Assembly: GCF_900169785.1 (NCBI RefSeq)
Contig: NZ_FWER01000002.1
Coordinates: forward strand, 36,070-74,040
Origin: Rhizobium sullae
GTDB taxonomy: Bacteria; Pseudomonadota; Alphaproteobacteria; Rhizobiales; Rhizobiaceae
Length of the DNA stretch: 37,971 nt
Direction: 5' to 3'
The notes beneath the pieces are model-generated. The model saw only the letters and a program-made list of their open reading frames with translations. It did no database searches and had not been told where the DNA came from. Of the stretch, positions 24,349 to 34,668 are shown piece by piece. The position numbers were made by a program, and so were the translations under genes. Positions within the stretch are counted from its first letter, which is position 1, and each line of letters starts with the position of its first letter.

Positions 24349-26348
24349 CAGAAGGAACTCCCGAGCATCATCCAGGTAACGAGTGCGGCAATGCCGATCA
24401 GCATCGCGAAGGCATAGTGATAGAGGTAACCGGTCTGCAGGCGGACGACGCGATTGGTGACGTCGACGACGCGGGCGGCAACGCCGTTCGGGCCGTAAGC
24501 GTCGATGACGCCGATATCACCCTTCTTCCACAGGAAGCGGCCGAGCGCCTTGGCGGAACGGACGAAGAGGAAATCGTAGAGCTCGTCGAAGTACCACTTG
24601 TTGAGCAGGAATTGATAGAGCACGCGGTGCTGCTGCGCCAGAACACGGGGCGTCGAGGGCGACTGGATATACAAGTACCAGGCCGTGACGAAGCCGAGGA
24701 GCATCGCAATGAAGGGGCTGAGCGCCACCCAGGCCGGAACGTGGTGGAATTCTTCCAGCAATTCATTCTCGGCACCGGTGAAGAGCGCGCCCTTCCAGAA
24801 CTCCGCATAGTCGTGGCCGTAGAAGTAGCCTTCGAACACGACACCCGAGAGAACCGCGCCGATCGCCAGAAGGTAGAGCGGCACGAGCATGACCTGCGGC
24901 GATTCGTGGACGTGGTGCATCACCTCGTGGGAAGCACGCGGGGTGCCGAAGAAAGTGAGGAACGCCAGGCGCCAGGAATAGAAGCTCGTGAACAGAGCCG
25001 CGATCACCAGCAGCGTGAAGGCAAAGCCTGCGACCGGCGAATGCGAGGCGTAGGTCGCTTCAATGATCACGTCCTTCGAGAAGAAGCCCGCGAAGCCGAT
25101 CGGGGTAAACGGAATGCCAACGCCGGTGAGCGCCAGCGTGCCTATTGTCATCATCCAGAAGGTGACTGGGATGTGGGTGCGAAGGCCGCCCATGTAGCGC
25201 ATGTCCTGCTCGCCATCGACGGCATGGATTACCGAGCCGGCGCCGAGGAAGAGCAACGCCTTGAAGAAGGCGTGCGTGAAGAGGTGGAAGATCGCCGCGC
25301 CGTAGGCCCCTACTCCCAGGGCCACGAACATGTAGCCGAGCTGCGAGCAGGTCGAATAGGCGATGACGCGCTTGATGTCGTTCTGCACGAGACCGACGGT
25401 CGCCGCGAAGAAGGCGGTTATCGCACCGATGGAGGTGACGAAGACCAGCGCATCGGGCGACAGTTCGAAGAGCGGTGACATGCGGGCGACGAGGAAGACG
25501 CCGGCGGTGACCATGGTTGCGGCATGGATGAGCGCCGAAACCGGGGTCGGGCCTTCCATGGCGTCTGGCAGCCAGGTGTGCAGCAGGAACTGCGCCGACT
25601 TGCCCATCGCGCCCATGAAGAGCAGCAGGCAAATGCCGGTCAGCGCATGCGCCTTGTCAAGCTGCATGCCGAAGAGGTTGAGGACGACATCGCCCGCCGC
25701 TTCGGCGCCTTCTTGCGGCGCGAAGCTCGAGGCATTGGCGAAAATCGTGTCGAGGTTGATCGAACCGAAGAGAACGAAAATACCCGCAATACCAAGCACG
25801 AAGCCGAAGTCGCCGACGCGGTTGACGACGAAGGCCTTGATGGCGGCCGCGTTTGCCGACGGCTTCTTGTACCAGAAACCGATAAGCAGATACGAGGCCA
25901 GACCCACGCCTTCCCAGCCGAAGAACATCTGGGCGAGGTTATCGGAGGTCACCAGCATCAGCATAGCGAAGGTGAAAAGCGAGAGATAGGCGAAGAAGCG
26001 CGGGCGATGCGGATCATGATGCATGTATCCGATCGAGTAGACGTGCACCAGCGTCGAGACCGTATTGACGACGATCAGCATGACGGAGGTGAGCGTGTCG
26101 ACACGCAGCGACCAGGAAGCATCGATGCCACCGGACTGGATCCAGCGCAGAACCTCGACCTTGATCGGTCCGCCTTCGAGATGGCCCATGCCGACGGTAA
26201 CGAAGACGTACCAGGACAGGACGGCAGCGACGATCATCAGACCGCAGGTGACGTATTCCGATGCCTTGGCGCCGATCGCACGACCGAAGAGGCCGGCTAT
26301 GATCGCGCCGATCAAGGGAAGAAAGACGATAGCCTTATAGAGGAACAT
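24348..26348 (-). CDS. nuoL: NADH-quinone oxidoreductase subunit L
   Basis: A 666-residue membrane subunit (ND5 homologue), the most distal pump of complex I. It has [84 protein letters not shown], and the long C-terminal part that forms the lateral helix along NuoM and NuoN. Length and motif order are complete. It begins 7 bp after nuoK. Confidence 0.97.
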   Translation of the reverse strand: MFLYKAIVFLPLIGAIIAGLFGRAIGAKASEYVTCGLMIVAAVLSWYVFVTVGMGHLEGGPIKVEVLRWIQSGGIDASWSLRVDTLTSVMLIVVNTVSTLVHVYSIGYMHHDPHRPRFFAYLSLFTFAMLMLVTSDNLAQMFFGWEGVGLASYLLIGFWYKKPSANAAAIKAFVVNRVGDFGFVLGIAGIFVLFGSINLDTIFANASSFAPQEGAEAAGDVVLNLFGMQLDKAHALTGICLLLFMGAMGKSAQFLLHTWLPDAMEGPTPVSALIHAATMVTAGVFLVARMSPLFELSPDALVFVTSIGAITAFFAATVGLVQNDIKRVIAYSTCSQLGYMFVALGVGAYGAAIFHLFTHAFFKALLFLGAGSVIHAVDGEQDMRYMGGLRTHIPVTFWMMTIGTLALTGVGIPFTPIGFAGFFSKDVIIEATYASHSPVAGFAFTLLVIAALFTSFYSWRLAFLTFFGTPRASHEVMHHVHESPQVMLVPLYLLAIGAVLSGVVFEGYFYGHDYAEFWKGALFTGAENELLEEFHHVPAWVALSPFIAMLLGFVTAWYLYIQSPSTPRVLAQQHRVLYQFLLNKWYFDELYDFLFVRSAKALGRFLWKKGDIGVIDAYGPNGVAARVVDVTNRVVRLQTGYLYHYAFAMLIGIAALVTWMMLGSSF

Positions 26349-26355
26349 GAGCCGC

Positions 26356-26664
26356 TCAGCCCTTCATCATATTGACGTCTTCGACCGCGATCGAGCCGCG
26401 GTTGCGGTAGAAGACAACAAGAATTGCAAGACCGATCGCCGCTTCAGCCGCAGCAACCGTCAGAATGAACAATGCGAAAACCTGGCCGACGATATCGTTC
26501 AGGAACGACGAGAAAGCGACCATGTTGATGTTGACCGAAAGCAGGATAAGTTCGACCGACATCAGTATGATGATGACGTTCTTTCGATTGAGGAAGATGC
26601 CGAAAATGCCAATCGTGAAGAGGATGGCACTGACCGTCAGGTAGTGGGAAAGACCGATGACCAT
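26356..26664 (-). CDS. nuoK: NADH-quinone oxidoreductase subunit K
   Basis: A 102-residue three-helix membrane subunit (ND4L homologue). It begins [19 protein letters not shown], and the conserved membrane glutamates appear in [15 protein letters not shown] and [12 protein letters not shown]. They form part of the central hydrophilic axis of the complex I membrane arm. It lies 24 bp after nuoJ. Confidence 0.97.
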   Translation of the reverse strand: MVIGLSHYLTVSAILFTIGIFGIFLNRKNVIIILMSVELILLSVNINMVAFSSFLNDIVGQVFALFILTVAAAEAAIGLAILVVFYRNRGSIAVEDVNMMKG

Positions 26665-26688
26665 GTTCTTTGTTCCTTATCCCTGCCT

Positions 26689-27303
26689 TTAGAGGCCCTG
26701 CCCCGGCTTGACCGTGACCACCTCGACGGCGGTCGCAGGGGTGCGGGCAACCTGCCTCGGAATATTCTGCCGCTTGATGTTGGTGCGGTGCCTCAGCGTC
26801 AGCACGATCGCACCGATCATGGCGACGAGAAGGATCAGGCCGGCGATTTGGAAGAAGTAGATGTAATTCGTATAGAGCACGTCGCCGAGAGCGGCGGTAT
26901 TGGTGCGCTCGGTGATGGCCGGGATCGGCATCGCGACAGTCTTTGCCACTTCCGGAGAGATCACGCTGCCGCCAACGACGACGATGAGTTCGGCCGCAAG
27001 AACCAGACCGATCAGGCCGCCGATCGGGGCGTATTCCAGAACGCCCGCGCGTAGCTCCGTGAAGTCGATGTCGAGCATCATGACCACGAAGAGGAAGAGG
27101 ACCGCGACCGCGCCGACATAGACGACGAGCAGGATCATCGCCAGGAACTCGGCGCCGAGCAGCAGGAAGAGGCCCGCGGCATTGAAGAAGGTCACGATGA
27201 GGAAGAGAACCGAATGAACCGGATTCTTCGCCGAGATGACCATGAACGCCGACGCTACCGCGACAAAGGCGAAAAGATAGAAAAATAGAGCCTGCAGACC
27301 CAT
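26689..27303 (-). CDS. nuoJ: NADH-quinone oxidoreductase subunit J
   Basis: A 204-residue membrane subunit (ND6 homologue) with five hydrophobic helices. It includes KNPVHSVLFLIVTFFNAAGLFLLLGAEFLA and VVYVGAVAVLFLFVVMMLDID, the region that forms the pi-bulge helix involved in coupling. A polar C-terminal tail (RHRTNIKRQNIPRQVARTPA) lies after the last helix. It is separated from nuoI by about 140 bp containing a hairpin. Confidence 0.96.
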   Translation of the reverse strand: MGLQALFFYLFAFVAVASAFMVISAKNPVHSVLFLIVTFFNAAGLFLLLGAEFLAMILLVVYVGAVAVLFLFVVMMLDIDFTELRAGVLEYAPIGGLIGLVLAAELIVVVGGSVISPEVAKTVAMPIPAITERTNTAALGDVLYTNYIYFFQIAGLILLVAMIGAIVLTLRHRTNIKRQNIPRQVARTPATAVEVVTVKPGQGL

Positions 27304-27327
27304 GTTGGTGCCTTTTTCATCTTACCC

Positions 27328-27353
27328 CGGGCAGCCGGGAGGTTCCCTGCCCG
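27328..27353. promoter_or_regulatory. Hairpin between nuoI and nuoJ
   Basis: CGGGCAG (27328-27334) pairs perfectly with CTGCCCG (27347-27353), with room for a small inner helix. It lies in the 141-bp gap between nuoI and nuoJ, just upstream of the nuoJ start, with no T run. It may be an mRNA processing or stability element. Confidence 0.4.
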
Positions 27354-27444
27354 ATGAAGCTTCGCAAGACGTCAAGCCAGCAAAGCTCCGGTGCATGTTG
27401 ACCGCGGGAGGCGAGTGCCCGCCGCGCGGCATTTCCAATTCCAA

Positions 27445-27936
27445 TCAGCGGTACGGCGCGTCGATCGCCATGTTGCGGGCGATTTCGCGTTCCCACCGGT
27501 CGCCATTGTCCAGAAGCCGCTGCTTGTCAAAATAAAGCTCTTCGCGGGTTTCCGTGGCGAATTCGAAATTCGGGCCTTCGACGATCGCATCGACCGGGCA
27601 TGCCTCCTGGCAGAAGCCGCAATAGATGCACTTCACCATATCGATGTCGTAGCGCACCGTGCGGCGGGTGCCGTCGTTGCGGCGGGGACCTGCTTCAATG
27701 GTGATCGCCTGAGCGGGACAGATCGCTTCGCAAAGCTTGCAGGCGATGCAGCGCTCTTCGCCGTTCGGGTAACGGCGCAGCGCATGTTCACCGCGGAAGC
27801 GCGGGCTGACCGGACCTTTTTCGAAAGGATAATTGATCGTCGCCTTCTGGCGGAAGAAATAACGCATCGACAAGACGAATGCGCCGACGAATTCCTTGAG
27901 GAACAGCGAGCTGACGGCGTTGGACAAGCTTGCCAT
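27445..27936 (-). CDS. nuoI: NADH-quinone oxidoreductase subunit I
   Basis: A 163-residue 8Fe ferredoxin-like subunit that carries clusters N6a and N6b linking the peripheral arm to NuoB. The two binding motifs are [12 protein letters not shown] (Cys63, 66, 69, 73) and [12 protein letters not shown] (Cys103, 106, 109, 113). I chose the ATG at 27936 ([10 protein letters not shown]) because GGAGG stands 6 bases upstream; a TTG two codons earlier overlaps this spacing. The N-terminal amphipathic part fits membrane-surface docking. Confidence 0.96.
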   Translation of the reverse strand: MASLSNAVSSLFLKEFVGAFVLSMRYFFRQKATINYPFEKGPVSPRFRGEHALRRYPNGEERCIACKLCEAICPAQAITIEAGPRRNDGTRRTVRYDIDMVKCIYCGFCQEACPVDAIVEGPNFEFATETREELYFDKQRLLDNGDRWEREIARNMAIDAPYR

Positions 27937-27976
27937 TTTCAACCTCCAAATTTGCTGGAAACGAGAGCGGGCGTCA

Positions 27977-29020
27977 TCATGCCCATCCCATCAGTTTCAG
28001 CACGAATGCAACGATGACGACCATAGCGAGCGATAGCGGAAGGAAGACCTTCCAGCCGAGGCGCATCAGTTGGTCGTAGCGGTAGCGCGGCACGAAGGCT
28101 TTGACCATCGCGAACATGAAGAACACCAGGCAGGCCTTCAGCGTGAACCAGATGATGCCCGGCACCCAATTCAGGAACCAAACGTCAACCGGGGGCAGCC
28201 AGCCGCCGAGGAAGAGGATCGTCGTCAGCGCGCACATCAGGCAGACGGCCGCATATTCGCCGAGCATGAACATCATGTACGGCGAGGAGCCGTATTCGAC
28301 CATGAAGCCGGCGACCAGTTCCGATTCCGCTTCCGGAAGATCGAAGGGCGGACGGTTTGTTTCGGCAAGGGCGGAAACAAAGAAGATGATGAACACCGGG
28401 AACAGCGCCAGCCAGTGCCAGTCGAGGAAGGACGCCGGCAGGCCGAGCATCGTTCCAAGGCCGTCATGCTGCGCATTGACGATGTCGGTCAGGTTCAGCG
28501 AGCCGACGCAAAGCAGGACGGTGACGATGACGAATCCGATCGAGACTTCGTAGGAAACCATCTGCGCAGCAGAACGGAGCGCACCGAGGAACGGATACTT
28601 CGAGTTCGAAGCCCAGCCGCCCATGATGATACCGTAGACCTCAAGCGAGGCGATCGCGAAGATATAGAGGATGCCGACATTGATGTCGGCAATCACCCAG
28701 CCATCCGCGAGCGGCACGACCGCCCAAGTGGAAAGTGCCAGAAGCACGGCGACGAGCGGCGCAAGTAGGAAGACGACCTTGTTTGCGCCCGCCGGAATGA
28801 CCGGCTCCTTGAAGACGAACTTCAAAAGGTCGGCGAAGGATTGGAACAGGCCGAAAGGGCCGACGACATTCGGGCCGCGGCGAAGCTGCACTGCCGCCCA
28901 AATCTTGCGGTCGGCAAGGAGCACGTAGGCGATGAAGACCAGAAGGCAGACCAGCAGGAGAAGCGACTGGCCGACCATGATAATCCCCGGCCAGACATAT
29001 GTGGAAAAGAAAGAGTCCAT
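27977..29020 (-). CDS. nuoH: NADH-quinone oxidoreductase subunit H
   Basis: A 347-residue membrane subunit (ND1 homologue) that forms the quinone entry site and couples the two arms. Conserved loops are visible: [31 protein letters not shown] and [29 protein letters not shown], with the acidic E-channel residues. The ATG at 29020 ([10 protein letters not shown]) matches the family; the longer frame to 29077 overlaps nuoG and is rejected. It begins 11 bp after nuoG. Confidence 0.97.
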   Translation of the reverse strand: MDSFFSTYVWPGIIMVGQSLLLLVCLLVFIAYVLLADRKIWAAVQLRRGPNVVGPFGLFQSFADLLKFVFKEPVIPAGANKVVFLLAPLVAVLLALSTWAVVPLADGWVIADINVGILYIFAIASLEVYGIIMGGWASNSKYPFLGALRSAAQMVSYEVSIGFVIVTVLLCVGSLNLTDIVNAQHDGLGTMLGLPASFLDWHWLALFPVFIIFFVSALAETNRPPFDLPEAESELVAGFMVEYGSSPYMMFMLGEYAAVCLMCALTTILFLGGWLPPVDVWFLNWVPGIIWFTLKACLVFFMFAMVKAFVPRYRYDQLMRLGWKVFLPLSLAMVVIVAFVLKLMGWA

Positions 29021-29031
29021 CGTCCCTGCCC

Positions 29032-31113
29032 TCACTCTGCCGCGACTTTGAAGTTGTTGCGGGCCAATGCCGAGCATTCGGCCATGACAGCCGAGGCGCG
29101 TGCGATCGGGTTCGTCAAATAGAAGTCTTTGACCGGTGACGCAAACCCGGATTTGTTCATCTTCCCGGCTTTTTTGGCCAGTGCGGCAATTTTGGCGCTG
29201 TCGCTTTCCGCAATCTCATCGATGGCGGCGAAATGCGGGAACGCGGCGTAGAGTTTCGAGCGCAGTTCGGCAAGCGAATCAAAGGGAAGCTTCTTGCCGA
29301 GGACGTCGGAAAGCGCACGCAGGATCGCCCAGTCTTCGCGGGCATCGCCCGGTGCGAAACCGGCGCGGCCGCCCATCTGGACGCGGCCTTCGGTATTGAC
29401 CCAGATGCCCGACTTTTCGGTATAGGCGGCAGCCGGCAGGATGACATCGGCATGGTGCGCACCGTTGTCACCGTGCGAGCCGATATAGACCGTGAGCTTG
29501 GCCTTCTTGGCGGAGAAGTCGAGTTCGTCGGCGCCGAGCAGGAAGAGCACGTCCATCGAGCCCAGCATCTCGGCCGCGTTGACGCCCTTGGTGCCTGGCA
29601 CGAAACCGAGGTCGAGGCCGCCGACACGCGATGCGGCCGTATGCAGGACGGCAAAACCGTTCCAGCCTTCGACGACCGCGCCTACATTGACGGCGAGCTT
29701 TGCAGCACTTGCCAGAACGCCTGCGCCATCTGTGCGCGAAAGCGCGCCCTGGCCGATGATGATCAGCGGCTTCTTCGCATCGGTCAGGACCTTGGCGAAG
29801 GCATGGTTGCCATCCACCAGATCCTTCAGCGTATCCGGACCGGCGCCGAGATATTCGTAGTCATAACGCAGGTCGGCGCCTTCGCCGATCACGCCGATCG
29901 GGAAGCCGCCGCGGCGCCAGCGCTTGCGGATACGGGCGTTGAGCACGGCTGCCTCGAAGCGCGGATTGGCGCCGATGATGAGCAGCGCGTCGGCCTGTTC
30001 GAGGCCTTCGATCGTCGGGTTGAAAAGGTAGCTTGCGCGGCCGAGCGACGGATCAAGTGCCGTCCCATCCTGGCGGCAGTCGAGGTTCCCGGAACCCAGC
30101 GACTTCATCAGCTCGGAGAGCGCATACATTTCCTCGACCGAAGCGAGGTCACCGGCAATCGAGCCGATCTTTTCTCCGGTCGTCTTGGAAACTGCGGTCT
30201 TGATGGCGCCGAAGGCTTCCGTCCAGGTCGCAGGCTGCAGACGGCCGCCCTTGCGGACATAGGGACGGTCCAGGCGCTGCGTCTTCAGGCCGTCCCAAAT
30301 GAAGCGGCTCTTGTCGGAGATCCACTCCTCGTTGATCGCCTCGTTGACACGCGGGAGGATGCGCATGACTTCGCGGCCGCGGGTATCGACGCGGATGGCG
30401 GAGCCGAGCGCGTCCATGACGTCGATCGATTCCGTCTTGTTCAATTCCCACGGACGGGCCGTGAAGGCGAAGGGCTTCGAGGTCAGCGCGCCGACCGGGC
30501 ACAGGTCGACGACGTTGCCCTGCAGCTCGGAGGTCATCGCCTGCTCGAGATAGGTGGTAATTTCGGCGTCTTCGCCGCGGCCGATCAGGCCAAGCTCCGA
30601 AATGCCGGCGACTTCCGTCGTGAAGCGGACGCAGCGCGTGCAGTGGATGCAGCGGTTCATGACCGTCTTGACGAGCGGGCCGATATACTTGTCCTCGACG
30701 GCGCGCTTGTCTTCCTGGTAGCGCGAGGTGTCGATGCCGAAGGCCATCGCCTGGTCCTGCAGGTCGCATTCGCCACCTTGGTCGCAGATCGGGCAATCGA
30801 GCGGATGGTTGATCAGAAGGAATTCCATCACGCCTTCGCGGGCCTTCTTGACCATCGGCGTGTTGGTGAAAACCTCAGGCAGTTCACCGTTCGGGCCACC
30901 GCGGATATCGCGCACGCCCATGGCGCAGGAAGCCTGCGGCTTCGGCGGGCCACCCTTCACTTCGACAAGGCACATGCGGCAATTGCCGGCGACCGACAGC
31001 CGCTCGTGGAAGCAGAAGCGCGGAACTTCAGCGCCGGCTTCCTCACACGCCTGAATGAGCGTGTAGTGATCCGGGACTTCGATCTCGTTGCCGTCAATCT
31101 TCAGTTTTGCCAT
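29032..31113 (-). CDS. nuoG: NADH-quinone oxidoreductase subunit G
   Basis: A 693-residue large peripheral subunit (75-kDa homologue). Iron-sulfur ligands are all present: Cys34, 45, 48, 63 for the [2Fe-2S] cluster; His103, Cys107, 110, 116 for N5; and Cys155, 158, 161, 205 for N4. The extra cluster N7 motif of E. coli-type NuoG is not seen, as in mitochondrial homologues. The rest is a molybdopterin-oxidoreductase-like domain. The start is ATG 31113 ([10 protein letters not shown]), with a GTG two codons upstream rejected. About 200 bp separate it from the HHH-protein gene, which contains a hairpin. Confidence 0.96.
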   Translation of the reverse strand: MAKLKIDGNEIEVPDHYTLIQACEEAGAEVPRFCFHERLSVAGNCRMCLVEVKGGPPKPQASCAMGVRDIRGGPNGELPEVFTNTPMVKKAREGVMEFLLINHPLDCPICDQGGECDLQDQAMAFGIDTSRYQEDKRAVEDKYIGPLVKTVMNRCIHCTRCVRFTTEVAGISELGLIGRGEDAEITTYLEQAMTSELQGNVVDLCPVGALTSKPFAFTARPWELNKTESIDVMDALGSAIRVDTRGREVMRILPRVNEAINEEWISDKSRFIWDGLKTQRLDRPYVRKGGRLQPATWTEAFGAIKTAVSKTTGEKIGSIAGDLASVEEMYALSELMKSLGSGNLDCRQDGTALDPSLGRASYLFNPTIEGLEQADALLIIGANPRFEAAVLNARIRKRWRRGGFPIGVIGEGADLRYDYEYLGAGPDTLKDLVDGNHAFAKVLTDAKKPLIIIGQGALSRTDGAGVLASAAKLAVNVGAVVEGWNGFAVLHTAASRVGGLDLGFVPGTKGVNAAEMLGSMDVLFLLGADELDFSAKKAKLTVYIGSHGDNGAHHADVILPAAAYTEKSGIWVNTEGRVQMGGRAGFAPGDAREDWAILRALSDVLGKKLPFDSLAELRSKLYAAFPHFAAIDEIAESDSAKIAALAKKAGKMNKSGFASPVKDFYLTNPIARASAVMAECSALARNNFKVAAE

Positions 31114-31184
31114 CGTCACTCAGTCCTGTTTCCTGTTCGCCGGATGGCGGCAAACAAACCTATCCTGCAACATTGCCGCTGCCA

Positions 31185-31205
31185 TGCGGGGATTTTGTCC
31201 CCGCA
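31185..31205. promoter_or_regulatory. Hairpin between HHH gene and nuoG
   Basis: TGCGGGGA (31185-31192) pairs perfectly with TCCCCGCA (31198-31205) around a 5-nt loop, in the 197-bp gap upstream of nuoG. No T run follows on the minus strand, so it is more likely a stability or processing element than a terminator. Confidence 0.4.
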
Positions 31206-31310
31206 AGCACCGGTGTCGCCCAAATTGTCTTTCCGGCGTGCAGCTCAAAGGCGCTTGCCCATTTGCCGCTTCGCCATCTCCTTCCGCCTGCTTGGGTCAG
31301 CCGGAAAAAA

Positions 31311-31928
31311 TCACGTCCGCTTCCGGCCCTTCGCAGAAAGCGCCTTCGCCTGACCGGTCCAATCGTCGCGTGCGATGCGGCCGTTGAAACCAAGTTCGGC
31401 GTCGAGCTTTGCGATTTGCGCATCCGTCCAGGACGCGATCTCGGCGAACGTGCGGATGCCCTTTGCGTTCAGCACCTGCTCGAGCTTCGGGCCGATTCCT
31501 GCAATCAGCTTCAGATCGTCAGCCTTTTTCGCCCGCGCCGCCGGATTCTTCGGTGCCGTAGGCTTTGGGCCGGTTCCGGTTGCGCCGACAATCGAAAGCT
31601 TGGCCTTCTTCGCGGCTGCCGGCCGGATATTCTCCGGCTTGATGCGCACTTCCGGCTTCGACTCTTCCGGCGCCGTGTCGTCGAGCGCCTCCGCCAGCTT
31701 ATGGGTTGCCTCAAACGCACCCTGCAAAGCGCCGAAGAACGCGCTTGCTATCTGCGTCGAGAAACCAAAACCGATCGCGGTTGCCGCAGCCATCGCGGCT
31801 ACGGGAGGCCCCATCAACGGATGCACCGGTAAAGCCCGTTCCAGCATCCCGGCAGCAAGACGGCCGAAGTCAGCTGCGAATTCGGCTGCTCCGTCCTTCC
31901 TTGTTGTGCTGTCGGATGCCTTCGTCAT
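31311..31928 (-). CDS. Helix-hairpin-helix protein embedded in nuo operon
   Basis: A 205-residue protein between nuoF and nuoG, beginning 3 bp after nuoF. The N-terminal part (about 35-75) is Ala/Gly/Phe-rich and moderately hydrophobic (PVAAMAAATAIGFGFSTQI), possibly membrane-associating and resembling a phasin-like or short membrane segment. A basic Pro/Lys/Ala linker follows (about 90-135). The C-terminal domain (137-197) contains DDLKLIAGIGPKLEQVL and ends RDDWTGQAKAL, a helix-hairpin-helix module nearly the same as the C-terminus of NuoE in this operon. Such proteins are sometimes labelled as a DNA nuclease, but no nuclease motif is visible. The role is unknown; position suggests complex I assembly or a peripheral contact. 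Confidence 0.8.
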   Translation of the reverse strand: MTKASDSTTRKDGAAEFAADFGRLAAGMLERALPVHPLMGPPVAAMAAATAIGFGFSTQIASAFFGALQGAFEATHKLAEALDDTAPEESKPEVRIKPENIRPAAAKKAKLSIVGATGTGPKPTAPKNPAARAKKADDLKLIAGIGPKLEQVLNAKGIRTFAEIASWTDAQIAKLDAELGFNGRIARDDWTGQAKALSAKGRKRT

Positions 31929-31931
31929 CTC

Positions 31932-33236
31932 TTATTCCGCAGCCTCCAGAACCGCACCGTGATCCATCGCGCTCGCCGTGTACTGGTCGATGCGCGCTTC
32001 GATCTCCGGGCGAAAGTTACGGATCAGACCCTGCACCGGCCATGCGGCGGCATCGCCGAGCGCACAGATGGTGTGACCTTCGATCTGCTTGGTGACCTGG
32101 AAGAGCATGTCGATTTCGCGCTTGTGCGCATTACCTTTGGCCATGCGCTCCATCACGCGCCACATCCAGCCGGTGCCTTCGCGGCACGGCGTGCATTGGC
32201 CACAGCTCTCATGCTTGAAGAAAGCCGAGATGCGGGCGATCGCCTTGATGACGTCCGTCGACTTGTCCATGACGATCGCGGCGGCCGTGCCGAAGGACGA
32301 GCCGACAGCGCGCAGGCCGTCGAAATCCATCGGGCAATCGATGATGTCCTTGGCGGGCACGATCGGGCAAGAGGCGCCACCCGGAATGACAGCAAGCAGG
32401 TTGTCCCAGCCGCCGCGGATGCCGCCGGCGTGACGATCGACGAGTTCGCGGAAAGTGATGCCCATCTCTTCTTCGACGGTGCACGGCTTGTTGACGTGAC
32501 CGGAGAGCATGAAAAGCTTGGTGCCGACATTGTTCGGACGGCCGATCGAGGAAAACCAGCCGGCGCCGCGGCGAAGAATCGTCGGGGCAACGGCGATCGA
32601 CTCGACGTTGTTGACCGTCGTTGGACAGCCGTAGAGACCCATGTTGGCCGGGAATGGCGGCTTCAGACGCGGCTGGCCCTTCTTGCCTTCCAGGCTTTCG
32701 AGCAGCGCGGTTTCTTCACCGCAGATGTAAGCGCCGGCGCCGTGATGAACAAAAATGTCCATATCCCAGCCGAGCTTGTTGTTTTTACCCAACAAACCGT
32801 AATCGTAGCATTCGTCGATGGCGGCCTGCAGCGCCTCGCGCTCGCGGATATATTCGCCGCGGACGTAGATGTAAGCGGCATTCGCACCCATGGCGAAGCT
32901 CGCGATCACGCAGCCTTCGATCAGCGTATGCGGATCGTGGCGCATGATGTCGCGATCCTTGCAGGTACCGGGCTCCGATTCGTCGGCATTGACGACGAGG
33001 TAATGTGGGCGGCCGTCGCTTTCCTTCGGCATGAAGGACCACTTGAGACCGGTCGGGAAGCCGGCGCCGCCGCGTCCGCGAAGGCCGGACGCCTTCATCT
33101 CGTTGACGATCCAGTCACGGCCCTTTTCGAGGATCTGCTTGGTGCCGTCCCAGTGGCCGCGGCTCATCGCACCTTTCAGGGACTTGTCCTTGAGGCCGTA
33201 GATGTTGGTAAAGATGCGGTCTTTATCTTGTAACAT
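31932..33236 (-). CDS. nuoF: NADH-quinone oxidoreductase subunit F
   Basis: A 434-residue NADH-oxidising subunit (51-kDa homologue) carrying FMN and cluster N3. [16 protein letters not shown] (51-66) binds nucleotide/FMN, and [13 protein letters not shown] (83-95) and the glycine-rich [15 protein letters not shown] (164-178) follow. The [4Fe-4S] ligands are Cys345, Cys348, Cys351 (SCGQCTPC) and Cys391. It lies 12 bp after nuoE; the two form the electron-input module with NuoG. Confidence 0.97.
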   Translation of the reverse strand: MLQDKDRIFTNIYGLKDKSLKGAMSRGHWDGTKQILEKGRDWIVNEMKASGLRGRGGAGFPTGLKWSFMPKESDGRPHYLVVNADESEPGTCKDRDIMRHDPHTLIEGCVIASFAMGANAAYIYVRGEYIREREALQAAIDECYDYGLLGKNNKLGWDMDIFVHHGAGAYICGEETALLESLEGKKGQPRLKPPFPANMGLYGCPTTVNNVESIAVAPTILRRGAGWFSSIGRPNNVGTKLFMLSGHVNKPCTVEEEMGITFRELVDRHAGGIRGGWDNLLAVIPGGASCPIVPAKDIIDCPMDFDGLRAVGSSFGTAAAIVMDKSTDVIKAIARISAFFKHESCGQCTPCREGTGWMWRVMERMAKGNAHKREIDMLFQVTKQIEGHTICALGDAAAWPVQGLIRNFRPEIEARIDQYTASAMDHGAVLEAAE

Positions 33237-33248
33237 ACTTCACACCTC

Positions 33249-34379
33249 TTACCGCGGCTTCTTGCCGAAGACCTTGATATATTCCGCTTCGCCGCCCTTG
33301 GCGAGCGCCTTGGCCTGCTTGACCCAGTCGTCGCGCTCGACACGGCCCTTGAAATTCAAGTATCCATCGACCCATTCGCGTTCGGCCTTCTTCCAGCCCG
33401 CGACCTGCGCGTAGGTGAAGATGCCGAGTTCGTTCAAAATGCCTTCGATCTTCGGACCGACGCCGGAGATCAGCTTGAGGTCGTCCGGAGCCGCCGGCTT
33501 TGCAACGCCGGCCGGGCGGTTCTTGTCAGTCAGCGCTGGCTTGCTAGCGGCCGCAGCAGCGGCGGCCTTTGCAGGCTTTTCAGCCGGTGCAGGCAGCGGC
33601 GCGGCCTCGACGGCCTTGGCATTCTTGGCAGCAGCCTTCGGCGCCGTATGCGGCGTCTTCAGCGACGGGTTGGTTTCAGCGTCCCCGCTCTTCGGGCGGC
33701 CGGCCTCGGAGGGCGGAAGGCTGACGGCATCCTGCACAGCCTTCTTCGCGGAAGCCTTCGGCTTCGGGTCCGGCGCCAGAAGCGTCGTCGGGCCACCTTC
33801 GGGCGAGGAAAAATGACGGTCGATCTGCGGGCCGGGCTTGATGCTTGCGCCGTTGCCGTCATTGAAGGTGTCGATGATCTCTTCCAGACGCTCCGGCGTC
33901 AGGTCTTCATAGGTATCCTTGCCGATCATCACCATCGGTGCGTTGACGCACGCCCCGAGACATTCGACCTCTTCCCAGGAGAGCGTGCCTTCGGCATTGC
34001 GCTCGAACGGGTGATCGTGGATCTTGCTCTTGCAGACCTTCATCAGGCCCTCGGCGCCGCGCAGCATGCAGGGCGTCGTACCGCAGACCTGCACATGGGC
34101 GCGCGTGCCGACCGGAGCAAGCTGGAACTGCGTGTAGAAGGTCGCGACCTCGAGCACGCGGATATAGGCCATGTCCAGCATGTCGGCGATCTTCTCGATC
34201 GCCGCGCGGGTGACCCATCCGTCCTGCTCCTGCGCCCGCATCAGCAGCGGGATGACCGCCGACTGCTGACGGCCCGCGGGATATTTCTTGATCGTCTTGT
34301 CCGCCCAAACCGCATTTTCGTCATTGAAGGCGAATGCGGCGGGCTGGAATTGATCTTCGGCTAGTCGACGAACGGACAT
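33249..34379 (-). CDS. nuoE: NADH-quinone oxidoreductase subunit E with C-terminal HHH extension
   Basis: The first 180 residues are the standard 24-kDa subunit, with [2Fe-2S] cluster N1a ligands Cys99, Cys104, Cys140 and Cys144 (CGTTPC...ECLGAC). Another 190 residues follow: a low-complexity Ala/Pro/Lys linker (about 195-297) and a helix-hairpin-helix domain (299-365) reading DDLKLISGVGPKIEGILNE and ending RDDWVKQAKAL. E. coli NuoE (about 166 residues) has no such extension. The domain closely matches the separate protein encoded between nuoF and nuoG. The NADH-side function is clear; the extension's role is not. Confidence 0.96.
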   Translation of the reverse strand: MSVRRLAEDQFQPAAFAFNDENAVWADKTIKKYPAGRQQSAVIPLLMRAQEQDGWVTRAAIEKIADMLDMAYIRVLEVATFYTQFQLAPVGTRAHVQVCGTTPCMLRGAEGLMKVCKSKIHDHPFERNAEGTLSWEEVECLGACVNAPMVMIGKDTYEDLTPERLEEIIDTFNDGNGASIKPGPQIDRHFSSPEGGPTTLLAPDPKPKASAKKAVQDAVSLPPSEAGRPKSGDAETNPSLKTPHTAPKAAAKNAKAVEAAPLPAPAEKPAKAAAAAAASKPALTDKNRPAGVAKPAAPDDLKLISGVGPKIEGILNELGIFTYAQVAGWKKAEREWVDGYLNFKGRVERDDWVKQAKALAKGGEAEYIKVFGKKPR

Positions 34380-34395
34380 TCTTCCTCACGCCTTG

Positions 34396-34668
34396 TCAGT
34401 TTAGGGTCCCACACCGCGAGGCTGTCAGAGACTGCATCTCGCACGCATAGGCCGACTGGTCTTTCTGCATAAACACAACGAACTTGTTGCCGTTCGGAAC
34501 GGCAGCCTTGATTTCATAGCCCCTGGACAACAGCTCACCCATCGAGGCCTGGCCGCCCGGAGGCGGCGCATCCTGCGCGCCCAGCTTCTGGCCGAATCCC
34601 TGGTTGTCCTGAGCAAGCGCTCCGGATGCCACAAGGAAAACGGCTGTTGAAAGCGCGGCAAGCTGCAT
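34396..34668 (-). CDS. Small exported protein embedded between nuoD and nuoE
   Basis: A 90-residue protein with a signal peptide ([19 protein letters not shown], cleavage near 19). The mature 71 residues contain a Gly/Pro/Gln-rich stretch and a compact region EIKAAVPNGNKFVVFMQKD, then two cysteines (Cys76 and Cys86) that could form a disulfide. Its ATG overlaps the nuoD stop by one base, and nuoE follows 16 bp later, so it is translated with the complex I subunits although its product should be periplasmic. No family is recognised. Confidence 0.8.
   Translation of the reverse strand: MQLAALSTAVFLVASGALAQDNQGFGQKLGAQDAPPPGGQASMGELLSRGYEIKAAVPNGNKFVVFMQKDQSAYACEMQSLTASRCGTLN

Noticed and set aside
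29233..31353. 706-codon + strand frame
   Set aside because: It is antisense to nuoG, whose iron-sulfur ligands are complete; such long shadow frames are common in high-GC genomes.
31311..31928. Annotation of the HHH protein as a 5' DNA nuclease
   Set aside because: Only the helix-hairpin-helix domain is visible; there are no acidic metal-binding clusters of a nuclease.
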